DNA of 20,816 nt from assembly GCA_945905915.1 (NCBI GenBank), contig CAMDQL010000025.1, positions 1-20,816 on the forward strand. Reading direction: 5' to 3'. The notes under the pieces are model-generated. The model did not search any database. It was not told the DNA's origin and was given only the letters and a program-made list of their open reading frames with translations. The position numbers and the translations under genes are program-made. Below are positions 6,752 through 14,721 of the stretch, in pieces. How positions within the stretch are numbered: position 1 is the first letter of the stretch; each line of letters begins with the position of its first letter. The DNA is from Flavobacterium psychrophilum. GTDB taxonomy: Bacteria; Bacteroidota; Bacteroidia; Flavobacteriales; Flavobacteriaceae.

Positions 6752-7906
6752 ATGGATTTTTTAGCTTTAGCCACCAAATATCTTGTTTCAGATGTGAAAG
6801 AAAAGTACATTCATTTAGGTATGATTGAACCTCTTTTTAATTCTTTAAAGAATGAATTTGAAATTACTAAAATTGGTCAATCGGTAAAACAAAAAAATAT
6901 TTATCAAGTTAAAATTGGATCAGGGAAAACAAAAGTTTTAATTTGGTCACAAATGCATGGTAACGAACCTACAACAACTAAAGGACTTTTTGATTTTTTA
7001 AATTTCTTAAATTCAGATTCGGAATTAGCAAATACAATAAAACATGATTACACTTTGTTGTGTTTACCAATGCTAAATCCTGATGGAGCTCATGCTTATA
7101 CAAGAGAAAACGCTAACGCTGTAGATTTGAATAGAGACGCTGTAGCGGAAACTCAACCTGAAATGCAATTGCTAAAGCGAATTTATAATGAATTTAAACC
7201 CGATTTTTGCTATAATTTGCATGATCAACGCACTATTTTTGGTACTTCAGATTATAACTTACCCGCTACAATTTCGTTTTTAGCTCCAGCTTTTGATAAT
7301 GCATGTACTTATAATTCTACTAGATTAAAAGCGGCAGAAGTTATTAATACTATGTTTGAAGCTTTAAATCCCTATTTACCTAATCAAATAGGACGATTTG
7401 ATGATAGTTATAACGTGAATTGTACAGGTGATTATTTTATGACTCAAGGAACTCCAACAATTTTATTTGAAGCCGGACATTTTAATTCTGATTACAATAG
7501 GGAAGAGAGTAGAAAATTTGTTTTTGTTGCCTTGTTGTCTTCGTTTTTGGGTAAAAGCGAAAACGTTGTAGTTGATAATGTTTTGACTAGTTATTTGAGA
7601 ATTCCTCATAATAATAAATGTTTTTTTGATTTTATCTATAGAAATGTGAGAATTATTGATAATAATGTTGAAAAAATAATTAACTTTGCAGCTCAATATC
7701 AAGAAGTTTTAATTGCAGATAAAGTTAAATTTCTTGCAATTATTTCTAAAATATCAGATTTAGAGAATTATTTTGGTCACGTTGAATATGATTGTGAATC
7801 GATGCTTTTTTCATTAGATGGAAAAAATTATCCTGAAATAGGAGCAAAAGCAACTTTTAACATTGACAATTTAGCTTATTTTGATAATGGAATAAAAATA
7901 ATTTAA
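6752..7906 (+). CDS. M14 family zinc carboxypeptidase-like protein, cytoplasmic
   Basis: Zinc peptidase of the M14 (carboxypeptidase/amidase) superfamily, 384 residues from the chosen start. Zinc ligands are visible: H69 and E72 in QMHGNEP, and H157 in YNLHDQR. The substrate-carboxylate arginine is in DLNRD (R128) and the catalytic Glu is in ILFEAGHF (E240). No signal peptide is present, so it should act in the cytoplasm, perhaps on imported peptides or peptidoglycan fragments. An in-frame ATG exists at 6698, but it would put the promoter/operator palindromes inside the gene and add a repetitive leader, so 6752 is preferred. The Lrp/AsnC gene follows 57 bases later, with its own promoter. Confidence 0.87.
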   Translation: MDFLALATKYLVSDVKEKYIHLGMIEPLFNSLKNEFEITKIGQSVKQKNIYQVKIGSGKTKVLIWSQMHGNEPTTTKGLFDFLNFLNSDSELANTIKHDYTLLCLPMLNPDGAHAYTRENANAVDLNRDAVAETQPEMQLLKRIYNEFKPDFCYNLHDQRTIFGTSDYNLPATISFLAPAFDNACTYNSTRLKAAEVINTMFEALNPYLPNQIGRFDDSYNVNCTGDYFMTQGTPTILFEAGHFNSDYNREESRKFVFVALLSSFLGKSENVVVDNVLTSYLRIPHNNKCFFDFIYRNVRIIDNNVEKIINFAAQYQEVLIADKVKFLAIISKISDLENYFGHVEYDCESMLFSLDGKNYPEIGAKATFNIDNLAYFDNGIKII

Positions 7907-7914
7907 TAAATTTG
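7881..7914 (+). promoter_or_regulatory. Promoter of the Lrp/AsnC regulator gene
   Basis: TTG (7881-7883), a 23-base spacer and TAAATTTG (7907-7914). The -33 element is inside the end of the peptidase gene. The ATG is 49 bases beyond the -7 box. Confidence 0.45.
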
Positions 7915-7963
7915 CAATGATATTGATAAAAAGGCAATAATTTAACATTTATTACAAGCACTT

Positions 7964-8443
7964 ATGAGTAAGTTTCGTTTAGATGAAGTTGATCATCAAA
8001 TTTTAGACATGTTAATTGATAACACGAGAATTCCTTTTACAGATATTGCAAAAAAATTATTAATTTCTGCAGGAACTGTTCATGTTAGAGTTAAGAAAAT
8101 GGAAGACGCTGGGATTATTCAAGGTTCTTCACTTACATTAGATTATGAAAAATTAGGGTATTCTTTTATAGCCTATGTTGGAGTGTTTTTACACAATACT
8201 TCACAAACAAAATTTGTTTTAGAACGAATTAATCTAATACCTTATGTTACTGTTGCACACGTAACTACTGGAAAGTTCAATATTTTTTGTAAGATAAGAG
8301 CAAAAGATACCAAACATGCTAAAGAAGTAATTTTCATGATTGATGATATTGAAGGTGTGTATCGAACAGAAACAATGATTTCTTTAGAGGAAAGCATTAA
8401 CGATAAAAAACGCTTAATGCATACCATTTTTAAAGAATTATAA
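7964..8443 (+). CDS. Lrp/AsnC family transcriptional regulator
   Basis: A 159-residue feast/famine regulator. The N-terminal winged HTH is DEVDHQILDMLIDNTRIPFTDIAKKLLISAGTVHVRVKKMEDAGII (about 7-52, given here in pieces: TDIAKKL and GTVHVRVKKMEDAGII are the recognition region). It is followed by the RAM ligand-binding/oligomerisation domain (about 65-145), beginning YSFIAYVGV and ending VYRTETMISLEE. Length and layout are standard. Such proteins usually sense amino acids and act as dimers or octamers. It lies directly after a peptidase gene, which would fit amino-acid sensing, although a separate promoter and a strong terminator make it at least partly independent. Confidence 0.92.
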   Translation: MSKFRLDEVDHQILDMLIDNTRIPFTDIAKKLLISAGTVHVRVKKMEDAGIIQGSSLTLDYEKLGYSFIAYVGVFLHNTSQTKFVLERINLIPYVTVAHVTTGKFNIFCKIRAKDTKHAKEVIFMIDDIEGVYRTETMISLEESINDKKRLMHTIFKEL

Positions 8444-8447
8444 TATT

Positions 8448-8469
8448 AAGCCTCTCCTGAGGCTTTTTT
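8448..8469 (+). terminator. Rho-independent terminator of the Lrp/AsnC gene
   Basis: Perfect 7-bp stem AAGCCTC-TCCT-GAGGCTT followed by a T-run to 8469, starting 5 bases after the stop codon. Confidence 0.9.
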
Positions 8470-8483
8470 AATATCTTATACTG

Positions 8484-8993
8484 ATGAATATTTTGCACAC
8501 AAACGAATATGTTCCATATCAAATGAATTACATCAAATTGGTTTCGGAACAAAATATTGTAAAAGGATTGATTGATCAAAAAGAAGAGATGTTTCATTTT
8601 TTTAAATCAATTCCTGTTTTTAAACAAGAATACAGTTATGAAGAGGGTAAATGGACCATTAAAGATGTTCTTTTGCATTTAATAGATGCCGAGCGGATAT
8701 TTGCTTACAGAGCTTTACGAATTGCCAGAAACGATTCAACTGCTTTGCCTGGCTTTGATGAAAATGCCTTTGTGATTTCTGCAAATGCTAATGAACGTGA
8801 CTTTGAGAGCTTGTTAAAAGAATATATTTCTGTTAGAGAAGCTACTTTAAGTTTATTTGAAAATTTTTCAGCCACAGATTTATTAAAACTTGGAACCGCT
8901 TCAGGAGCAAGTGTTTCTGTAAGAGGTATTGGTTATTGTCTTTTAGGGCACGAACTTCACCATAAGCAAGTTATAATAGAGCGCTATTTGTAA
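8484..8993 (+). CDS. DinB family protein
   Basis: A 169-residue four-helix-bundle protein of the DinB/YfiT-like superfamily, many of which are metal-dependent thiol transferases; the true substrate here is unknown. The likely metal-binding histidines are H65 in WTIKDVLLHLIDAER and H156/H160 in the C-terminal HELHHKQ motif, the usual three-His layout. The conserved NEYVPYQMNYIKLV N-terminus supports the start at 8484. The gene lies in its own unit between two strong terminators. Confidence 0.88.
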   Translation: MNILHTNEYVPYQMNYIKLVSEQNIVKGLIDQKEEMFHFFKSIPVFKQEYSYEEGKWTIKDVLLHLIDAERIFAYRALRIARNDSTALPGFDENAFVISANANERDFESLLKEYISVREATLSLFENFSATDLLKLGTASGASVSVRGIGYCLLGHELHHKQVIIERYL

Positions 8994-8996
8994 ATT

Positions 8997-9032
8997 AAAA
9001 AGGGAATTCAATAAATGAATTCCCTTTTTTTT
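8997..9032. terminator. Bidirectional terminator between dinB-like gene and the acidic protein gene
   Basis: A run of A, then AGGGAATTCA-ATAAA-TGAATTCCCT (perfect 10-bp stem, 5-base loop), then a run of T. It is flanked by A and T tracts on both sides, so it serves both convergent genes. The minus-strand stop codon (9031-9033) overlaps its edge. Confidence 0.92.
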
Positions 9033-9390
9033 AATCTTCGTCTTCTGTATCTTCTGCATCTTCAGAATCATTGATTATTTCGTCTTCATTTGATTGATCT
9101 TCATCATCTTCAATATCTAATTCTTTTATACCTTCAATTTTATCAACAACTACTTCCTCTGTAATGATATCATCTTCATCATAGTTTTCTATTCTGTCCG
9201 ATAACTTAGTACTTACTTTTACAAGAAAAATAGTATCGGTTGTTCGAACTTCAACTGCTTCAACAGTTTCATTTTTGGCATTTTTAAAACGGATGATGTC
9301 TGAATCATCATAGCCATCAGGAAATTTCTCAACTAGTAGGGTTAAGATTTCATTTGTTAATTTTGCGTAATCAACAATAACTCTTTTCAT
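9031..9390 (-). CDS. Conserved hypothetical acidic protein
   Basis: A 119-residue protein. The first 80 or so residues look like a small folded domain (KRVIVDYAKLTNEILTLLVEKFPDGY, then VEAVEVRTTDTIFLVKVSTKLSDRI). The last 35-40 are an acidic, disordered tail rich in D and E, ending EDAEDTEDED. No catalytic motif is visible. I recall flavobacterial homologues being labelled 'DNA primase' in databases, but nothing here resembles a primase (no zinc-binding or Toprim motif), so that label should not be copied. It has its own promoter and a terminator shared with the convergent DinB-like gene. The acidic tail could mimic nucleic acid or bind a basic partner; that is speculation. Confidence 0.75.
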   Translation of the reverse strand: MKRVIVDYAKLTNEILTLLVEKFPDGYDDSDIIRFKNAKNETVEAVEVRTTDTIFLVKVSTKLSDRIENYDEDDIITEEVVVDKIEGIKELDIEDDEDQSNEDEIINDSEDAEDTEDED

Positions 9391-9418
9391 CGGGTAGTTT
9401 TTAATCTTGTAATTTCGT

Positions 9419-9449
9419 CAAATGTAATATCCTTAAATTATATTTTCAA
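9419..9449 (-). promoter_or_regulatory. Promoter of the acidic protein gene
   Basis: On the minus strand: TTG (9447-9449), a 20-base spacer, TACATTTG (9419-9426). The start codon is 28 bases further on. It shares the -7 box wording with the XRE/peptidase promoters but lacks the TGTAAA half that completes their palindrome. Confidence 0.6.
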
Positions 9450-9478
9450 GTAATTTGAATTATTTTTTTAATTTTTTT

Positions 9479-10453
9479 TTACCAACCTAAAATATAAGCA
9501 AACATCAATGGCGCAACTATCGTAGCGTCAGACTCTACGATGAATTTTGGGGTATGAATATCTAATTTTCCCCATGTGATTTTTTCGTTTGGAACGGCTC
9601 CAGAATAGGATCCATAACTCGTTGTTGAATCGGAAATTTGGCAAAAATAACTCCAAAATGGTACATCGTGCATTTCCATATCTTGATAAAGCATTGGCAC
9701 AACACAAATTGGAAAGTCACCCGCAATTCCTCCACCAATTTGAAAAAAACCAATTCCTTTTCCAGCACAATTTTTTGGATACCATTCTGCTAACCACATC
9801 ATGTATTCAATTCCGCTTTTCATTGTTGTAGGTTTAAATTCACCTTTAATACAATAAGAAGAGAAAATATTTCCCATGGTACTGTCTTCCCAACCAGGAA
9901 CTACAATTGGTAAATTCTTTTCAGCTGCAGCTACCATCCATGAGTCGGACGGGTCAATTTCATAATATTGTTTTAACACACCCGAATTGATCATTTGGTA
10001 CATAAATTCATGAGGAAAATAGCGTTCTCCTTTAGAATCGGCATTATTCCAGATATCAAATAAATGCGATTGTAGTCTTCTGAACGCTTCTTCTTCAGGA
10101 ATACAAGTATCGGTAACTCGGTTATAATGATTTTCTAATAAATCCCATTCTTCTTGCGGAGATAAATCTCTGTAATTTGGAACTCTTTTATATGAATTAT
10201 GCGCTACTAGATTCATGATGTCTTCCTCTAGATTGGCTCCAGTACAAGAAATAATATGTACTTTGTCTTGACGAATCATTTCGGCTAACGACTTTCCTAA
10301 TTCAGCAGTACTCATTGCACCTGCTAACGTAATCATCATTTTTCCATTGTCTAATAAATGCTCTTCATATCCTTTTGCAGCATCAACTAAAGCTGCAGAA
10401 TTAAAATGTAGGTAATGCTTTTCAATAAACTGACTAACTGGTCCTTTACTCAT
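9479..10453 (-). CDS. Deoxyhypusine synthase-like protein (probable polyamine aminobutyltransferase)
   Basis: A 324-residue NAD-dependent enzyme of the deoxyhypusine synthase family. Bacteria lack eIF5A, and characterised bacterial relatives make homospermidine or related polyamines by moving an aminobutyl group, so a polyamine product is expected. Family blocks include MMITLAGAMSTAELG (38-52), VVPGWEDSTMGNIF (185-198) and QIGGGIAGDFPI. ITWGKL (292-297) matches the segment that carries the catalytic lysine in the eukaryotic enzyme, so K296 should form the covalent imine. The start codon overlaps the stop of the arginine decarboxylase by one base (TAATG), implying translational coupling. No agmatinase or N-carbamoylputrescine amidase gene lies between or beside them, although agmatine would have to be converted before a putrescine-using enzyme could act. 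Confidence 0.88.
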   Translation of the reverse strand: MSKGPVSQFIEKHYLHFNSAALVDAAKGYEEHLLDNGKMMITLAGAMSTAELGKSLAEMIRQDKVHIISCTGANLEEDIMNLVAHNSYKRVPNYRDLSPQEEWDLLENHYNRVTDTCIPEEEAFRRLQSHLFDIWNNADSKGERYFPHEFMYQMINSGVLKQYYEIDPSDSWMVAAAEKNLPIVVPGWEDSTMGNIFSSYCIKGEFKPTTMKSGIEYMMWLAEWYPKNCAGKGIGFFQIGGGIAGDFPICVVPMLYQDMEMHDVPFWSYFCQISDSTTSYGSYSGAVPNEKITWGKLDIHTPKFIVESDATIVAPLMFAYILGW

Positions 10454-11874
10454 TATATTTTTTTTAATTTTTCTTTCTTTTTATTATATCCTAAAATTTC
10501 TAATACATCTTCAGCTTTTTGTTGTTCAGAAAAAACTTCTGTAGCAATAATTCCGTTTTTATCTTTATCAATTAAGATGTGTTTTGGTTGTGGTAAAATA
10601 CAATGACTTAATCCACCAAAACCACCAATAGTTTCTTGATAGGCACCTGTATTAAAGAACCCAATATATAAAGGTTTTTCTTTGTTGTACTTGGGTAGGT
10701 AAACAGCATTCATGTGTTGTTCTGAATTATAATAATCATCACCATCACAGGTTAAACCGCCTAATAAAACCCTTTCATACATATCATTCCATCGGTTTAC
10801 TGCCATCATTACAAAACGTTTGTTGATTGCCCATGTGTCAGGTAAAGTGGTTATGAACGAAGAATCAATCATGTTCCAATTCTCTCTATCATTTTGTTTC
10901 TTTTGATACAAAACTTGATATAATGCACCACCGGCTTCTCCAACAGTAAATGACCCAAATTCAGTAAAAATATGCGGCACATCAACTTCAGCGTCATCAC
11001 AAGCAATTTTAATTTGGTTTAAAATCTCATCAACCATATATTGGTAATCATAATCAAAAGCTAACGAATTTTTTATGGGAAAACCACCTCCAATATTTAA
11101 ACTATCTAAAGAAGGGCATTCTTTTTTCAAGGCAATGTACACTTTCATACATTTTAATAATTCATTCCAATAGTAAGCTGTATCTCGAATACCTGCATTG
11201 ATGAAAAAGTGAAGTATTTTTAATTCTACTTTTTTGTTATCGGCAATTTGCTTTCTATAAAATGGTAAAATATCCTTGTATCCAATACCTAAACGTGAAG
11301 TATAAAACTCAAACTTAGGCTCTTCTTCCGCAGCAATTCTAATTCCAATTTTAAATTTACCATCAATTTGTTCTTGCAATAAATCTAATTCTTCAAAATT
11401 ATCAATAACTGGAATCGTGTTCTTATGACCTTTATTAATTAATCGTGCAATATTAGTTACATACTGATCGCGTTTAAAACCGTTGCAAATAACATAAGTG
11501 TTCTTGTTTATTTTGCCTTGCTCCATTAAATTTTCAACAATATTAATATCAAATGCTGAAGAAGTTTCAATGTGAATATTATTTTTTAAAGCTTCATTTA
11601 AAATAAATTCAAAATGCGAACTTTTTGTGCAATAACAATAAAAATATTTTGCATCATAGTCGTGCTTTTCCATGGCATTTCTAAACCACATTTTTGCCCG
11701 ATTGATGTTTTGAGAGATTTTAGGTAAATAGGTAAACTTTAAAGGAGTTCCGTACTGTTCTACTAATTTCATTAGGTCGATACCATGAAACTGTAAATTA
11801 TCTTTATTTAAGGTAAACTCTTCTTGCGGAAAATAAAAAGTTTGATTGATTAAGTCGTAATATTTTGTGTTCAT
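10453..11874 (-). CDS. PLP-dependent arginine decarboxylase (type III fold)
   Basis: A 473-residue alanine-racemase-fold (Orn/DAP/Arg decarboxylase 2) enzyme. It probably decarboxylates arginine to agmatine, the first step of putrescine synthesis by that route. The PLP lysine is K84 in YCYCTKSSHF. HIETSSAFDI is at 101-110, the PLP phosphate-binding block is GGGFP (262-266), the C-terminal active-site motif is CDGDD (376-380), and NTGAYQ is at 408-413. It is much shorter than E. coli SpeA (about 650 residues) and matches the compact enzyme of Flavobacteria. Substrate assignment rests on that similarity and on the partner gene; another basic or diamino acid is possible. It has a leader of about 240 bases behind a good promoter. 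Confidence 0.83.
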   Translation of the reverse strand: MNTKYYDLINQTFYFPQEEFTLNKDNLQFHGIDLMKLVEQYGTPLKFTYLPKISQNINRAKMWFRNAMEKHDYDAKYFYCYCTKSSHFEFILNEALKNNIHIETSSAFDINIVENLMEQGKINKNTYVICNGFKRDQYVTNIARLINKGHKNTIPVIDNFEELDLLQEQIDGKFKIGIRIAAEEEPKFEFYTSRLGIGYKDILPFYRKQIADNKKVELKILHFFINAGIRDTAYYWNELLKCMKVYIALKKECPSLDSLNIGGGFPIKNSLAFDYDYQYMVDEILNQIKIACDDAEVDVPHIFTEFGSFTVGEAGGALYQVLYQKKQNDRENWNMIDSSFITTLPDTWAINKRFVMMAVNRWNDMYERVLLGGLTCDGDDYYNSEQHMNAVYLPKYNKEKPLYIGFFNTGAYQETIGGFGGLSHCILPQPKHILIDKDKNGIIATEVFSEQQKAEDVLEILGYNKKKEKLKKI

Positions 11875-12118
11875 TTTGAAATTTTGGATTTAAAATAATT
11901 ATGAAGTAACTAAATGCAGATGTGACATAATTTTCAAACTCTAATATTTGCAAAACGTATAGGGAGTTTCTCGCTTAGTGTTCTTGATGATTGAAATAAA
12001 CTTATAAAAAGAAATGAAAAAATAAGGTAAACCAAGCAATCAATAACAGAACGATAAGTCATTCTATTATTGAGCAATCTCTTGCGATAGGTGTTGTTAT
12101 TGTTTTGTTTCATTGGGG
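11875..12118 (-). promoter_or_regulatory. Long structured 5' leader of the arginine decarboxylase operon
   Basis: From the predicted start near 12113 to the ATG at 11874 the transcript would carry about 240 untranslated bases, unusually long for this window. It contains a stem of 12 pairs (12060-12071 with 12042-12053, six-base loop). Two of the pairs are G-U in the minus-strand RNA but would be C-A mismatches on the other strand, which supports folding of the minus-strand transcript. GATTGCT occurs as a direct repeat on both sides of the stem. A 59-codon ORF covers the same stretch. A leader or uORF control of polyamine synthesis is possible. Confidence 0.4.
11934..12113 (-). CDS. Possible small membrane protein or leader ORF upstream of arginine decarboxylase
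   Basis: A 59-codon ORF starting MKQNNNNTYRKRLLNN, continuing into a hydrophobic stretch (VIDCLVYLIFSFLFISLF, about 23-40) and ending SEKLPIRFANIRV. A basic N-terminus plus one membrane segment is a credible small inner-membrane protein. However, the -7 box ends only 5 bases before the ATG, so the message would be leaderless or begin inside the ORF. It could also be non-coding leader that happens to be open. I do not recognise it. Confidence 0.3.
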   Translation of the reverse strand: MKQNNNNTYRKRLLNNRMTYRSVIDCLVYLIFSFLFISLFQSSRTLSEKLPIRFANIRV

Positions 12119-12147
12119 CAAAGTTAAAAAATAAAATAGCTAAACAA
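12119..12147 (-). promoter_or_regulatory. Promoter of the arginine decarboxylase / deoxyhypusine synthase-like operon
   Basis: On the minus strand: TTG (12145-12147), an 18-base spacer, TAACTTTG (12119-12126). It starts 24 bases after the aroB stop and separates the polyamine genes from aroB. Confidence 0.6.
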
Positions 12148-12170
12148 GTAAAGTTACTTTAAAAAATAAC

Positions 12171-13238
12171 TTATTGGTAATAATCCTCAAAAGCCCTGTA
12201 AATCAAAGATTTATCAATTATTTGATTGATGACTGATTTGCCAATTCCGTCTAGAAGCACAAATTGCACATTTCCAAACTCATTTTTCTTGTCATAATTT
12301 AGCAGTTCAATGATTTTTTCAATGGCATCAGGAGTAAACAATATAGGTTCAAAAAAATCACTAATAATGTATTTAACTTCTTGATATTCATCATTGTTCA
12401 GTAATCCTATCTCTTTAGAAAGATAGCTTTCTAAAATCATTCCAACAGCAATTGCTTCACCGTGAAGGAGAGTGATTTGTGAATTTTTTTCTAAAAAATA
12501 ACTTTCAATTGCATGGCCAAGAGTGTGTCCAAAATTTAATGATCTCCGAATATTTTCTTCTCTCAAATCTATCGATACAATTTCGTTTTTAATTTGAATT
12601 GATTGATGAATTAAATCTTCTAAATGATTTGTATTTAAGTGTTTTAAGTTTTTAAATTTGTTCCAATATGAAGCGTCATAAATTAAACCATGTTTCAGCA
12701 TTTCTGCTAATCCAGAACGCATTTCATTTTGAGGTAATGAATCTAAAAAATGGGTATCAATTAGTACAGCTTTGGGTTCACGAATGATGCCGATTTGATT
12801 TTTTAAATGATCTAAATCAACGCCGTTTTTTCCTCCTACGGAAGCATCTACCATAGCCAATAATGTTGTTGGAATATTGATAAAATCGATTCCTCTTTTA
12901 AAAGTACAAGCTACAAAACCACCTAAATCTGAAATCATACCACCACCTAAATTAAGTAAGATACTTTTTCGATCGGCGCCTAATTCTGACAGTGCTCCCC
13001 ATACCTCAGTGCACGTCGCAATATTTTTATGAATTTCACCCGCTTCTAATTCTATGATTTCAATCTCGATTTCAGTAGCCAAATTACTTAAAAAATGAGG
13101 TAAGCAATGTTGCGATGTATTTTCATCGACAAGAATAAAAAGTTTTGAATATTCAGAAGGAAGTAGGATGGAAGCTAATGATTCATATCCTGTTTTCCCA
13201 AAATAAATATTGTAATTAGTTCCTGAAATTGTTTGCAT
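12171..13238 (-). CDS. aroB: 3-dehydroquinate synthase
   Basis: Second step of the shikimate pathway: converts DAHP to 3-dehydroquinate using NAD and a divalent metal; cytoplasmic. The 355-residue length is normal. Visible motifs are LVDENT (36-41), NLGGGMISDLGGF (96-108; NAD site), PTTLLAMVDASVGGK (123-137), GLAEMLKHG (175-183), NFGHTLGHAIE (234-244) and LHGEA (257-261). The metal ligands should be E178, a histidine of the GHTLGH motif and H258. The protein appears intact. It is divergent from proline dehydrogenase with a 94-base gap. Confidence 0.96.
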   Translation of the reverse strand: MQTISGTNYNIYFGKTGYESLASILLPSEYSKLFILVDENTSQHCLPHFLSNLATEIEIEIIELEAGEIHKNIATCTEVWGALSELGADRKSILLNLGGGMISDLGGFVACTFKRGIDFINIPTTLLAMVDASVGGKNGVDLDHLKNQIGIIREPKAVLIDTHFLDSLPQNEMRSGLAEMLKHGLIYDASYWNKFKNLKHLNTNHLEDLIHQSIQIKNEIVSIDLREENIRRSLNFGHTLGHAIESYFLEKNSQITLLHGEAIAVGMILESYLSKEIGLLNNDEYQEVKYIISDFFEPILFTPDAIEKIIELLNYDKKNEFGNVQFVLLDGIGKSVINQIIDKSLIYRAFEDYYQ

Positions 13239-13301
13239 TTGAAAGCTTGAATTTTATTGCAAAATAAGACAATTTTTATTTATAATTCGCAAAAACCAAT
13301 G

Positions 13302-13309
13302 TATATTTG
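13302..13309 (+). promoter_or_regulatory. -7 promoter element for proline dehydrogenase
   Basis: TATATTTG matches TAnnTTTG and ends 23 bases before the ATG at 13333. It overlaps the alternative GTG at 13309, which argues against that upstream start. No clear -33 TTG. Confidence 0.5.
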
Positions 13310-13332
13310 TGTCACTTTTTATCAAAAATATC

Positions 13333-14499
13333 ATGAACAAATTATTTGACAATACGCAAGTTGCTTTTTTATTAAAAAGTGATAGTGAATTAAAACGAGC
13401 TTATTTATTATTCAATATGATTGGAAATCAGTCACTTGTAAAAATAGGAACAGCAGTTACTAATTTTTCGTTAAAGGCTCATTTGCCTGTAGAAGGGTTG
13501 ATTCGGGCTACTGTTTTTGATCATTTTTGTGGGGGAGTTACTGAAGTTGACTGCTTAAAGGTGGTTGATAAACTATATACAAAAGGAGTTTCATCTGTTT
13601 TGGATTATTCAGTAGAAGGTAAGGAAGAAGAGGCACAGTTTGATGCTGCTTTAGAAATGACACTAAAAACTATTGAATTTACCAAAGACCGAGAAGCAAT
13701 TCCGTTTGCTGTGTTTAAACCAACTGGTTTTGGTCGAATTGATTTATATGAGAAAGTAGGAGCGAAGGTTACTTTAGCTAAAGCAGAGCACGACGAATGG
13801 GATAGAGTTGTAAAACGTTTTGATATCGCTTGTAAAGCTGCTTTTGAAAAAGATGTTCTATTATTGATAGACGCTGAAGAAAGTTGGATGCAAGATGCTG
13901 CAGACGCTGTAGTTACTGATATGATGCGTAAGTACAATAAACAAAAAGCAATTGTTTTTAACACGTTACAATTGTATCGTTGGGATCGATTAGCTTATTT
14001 AAAACAATTACATGAACAAGCAAAAACAGAAGGTTTTCATATTGGAATGAAACTTGTTCGTGGTGCTTACATGGAAAAAGAAAACACAAGAGCCGCAGAA
14101 AGAGGATTAAAATCTCCTATTTGTATATCTAAAGAAGCTACTGATGTTAATTATGACGCAGCGGTTTTATATATGGTTGATCATCTTAATCAAATGGCCA
14201 TTTTTGCAGGCACGCACAACGAGGAAAGTTCGTATAAGTTGATGCAATTACTTGATGAAAAAGGTATTGCTAAAGATGACAAACGAATCTTTTTTGGACA
14301 ATTACTGGGTATGAGTGATAACATAAGTTTCAATTTAGCGGCTAATCATTATAATGTAGCAAAATATTTACCTTTTGGACCTGTTCGAGATGTGATGCCA
14401 TACTTAATAAGAAGAGCACAGGAAAACACTTCAGTAGCTGGACAAACCAGTAGAGAACTTACTTTGATTAAAAAAGAAAAAGCACGTAGAAAGTTGTAA
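13333..14499 (+). CDS. Proline dehydrogenase
   Basis: FAD-dependent enzyme that oxidises proline to pyrroline-5-carboxylate, the first step of proline catabolism, feeding electrons to quinone at the inner membrane. The 388-residue TIM-barrel protein shows DYSVEG (91-96), the FKPTGFG segment, MKLVRGAYMEKE, AGTHNEES, FFGQLLGMSDN and the C-terminal substrate-binding YLPFGPVRDVMPYLIRRAQEN, where the paired arginines (R360/R361) bind the proline carboxylate in this family. It is a stand-alone PRODH with no P5C dehydrogenase domain. The partner gene is not in the window. I choose the ATG at 13333 over a GTG 24 bases upstream because the latter falls within the promoter. Confidence 0.94.
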   Translation: MNKLFDNTQVAFLLKSDSELKRAYLLFNMIGNQSLVKIGTAVTNFSLKAHLPVEGLIRATVFDHFCGGVTEVDCLKVVDKLYTKGVSSVLDYSVEGKEEEAQFDAALEMTLKTIEFTKDREAIPFAVFKPTGFGRIDLYEKVGAKVTLAKAEHDEWDRVVKRFDIACKAAFEKDVLLLIDAEESWMQDAADAVVTDMMRKYNKQKAIVFNTLQLYRWDRLAYLKQLHEQAKTEGFHIGMKLVRGAYMEKENTRAAERGLKSPICISKEATDVNYDAAVLYMVDHLNQMAIFAGTHNEESSYKLMQLLDEKGIAKDDKRIFFGQLLGMSDNISFNLAANHYNVAKYLPFGPVRDVMPYLIRRAQENTSVAGQTSRELTLIKKEKARRKL

Positions 14500-14550
14500 A
14501 TATACAGGTAAGCAATTTTTCATATTTCAGGCAATCAACAGTTTATTAAT

Positions 14551-14581
14551 AAAAAAAGCACTTCATAAGAAGTGCTTTTTT
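14551..14581. terminator. Bidirectional terminator (copy 1)
   Basis: AGCACTTC-ATAA-GAAGTGCT (perfect 8-bp stem) flanked by a run of A upstream and a run of T downstream. It can end the proline dehydrogenase message (52 bases after the stop) and, on the other strand, the tRNA-like unit. With the following TGTGGGCGAT it forms copy 1 of a 34-base direct repeat (14557-14590). Confidence 0.9.
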
Positions 14582-14675
14582 GTGGGCGATTGCTTGTTCC
14601 GTATTTCGGAAATGGGTAGAACCCCCGAACCTCCCGATTGCATCGGGATGCTCTGAACCAGCTGAGCTTATCTTT
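14582..14675 (-). pseudogene. Degenerate tRNA (tRNA-Val-like)
   Basis: On the minus strand the piece GATAAGCTCAGCTGGTTCAG (the D arm and its 5' flank), the following GAGCA, then GGTTCGGGGGTTC (T arm start) and a terminal ATCGCCCAC look like a flavobacterial tRNA-Val. The 5' acceptor strand (expected GGGCGAT) is largely lost and only GAT remains. The anticodon arm has become the self-complementary TCCCGATGCAATCGGGA. About 25 unrelated bases separate the T arm from the acceptor end, so it cannot fold as a tRNA. It is followed on its own strand by the terminator at 14551-14581. Confidence 0.65.
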
Positions 14676-14721
14676 TTGCTTATCAATTTATGATTTTTTA
14701 GACTATCAATAGTCTTTAAAT

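Noticed and set aside
9451..9478. Terminator after the DHS-like gene
   Set aside because: There are A/T runs, but only a weak 5-bp stem (TTCAA/TTGAA) nearby, without GC content, so no terminator is claimed.
13605..13964. 119-codon open frame on the minus strand
   Set aside because: Antisense to proline dehydrogenase, with no recognisable motif or promoter; typical shadow frame.
14582..14675. Functional tRNA gene
   Set aside because: The acceptor stem cannot form, and extra unrelated bases separate the T arm from the 3' end.
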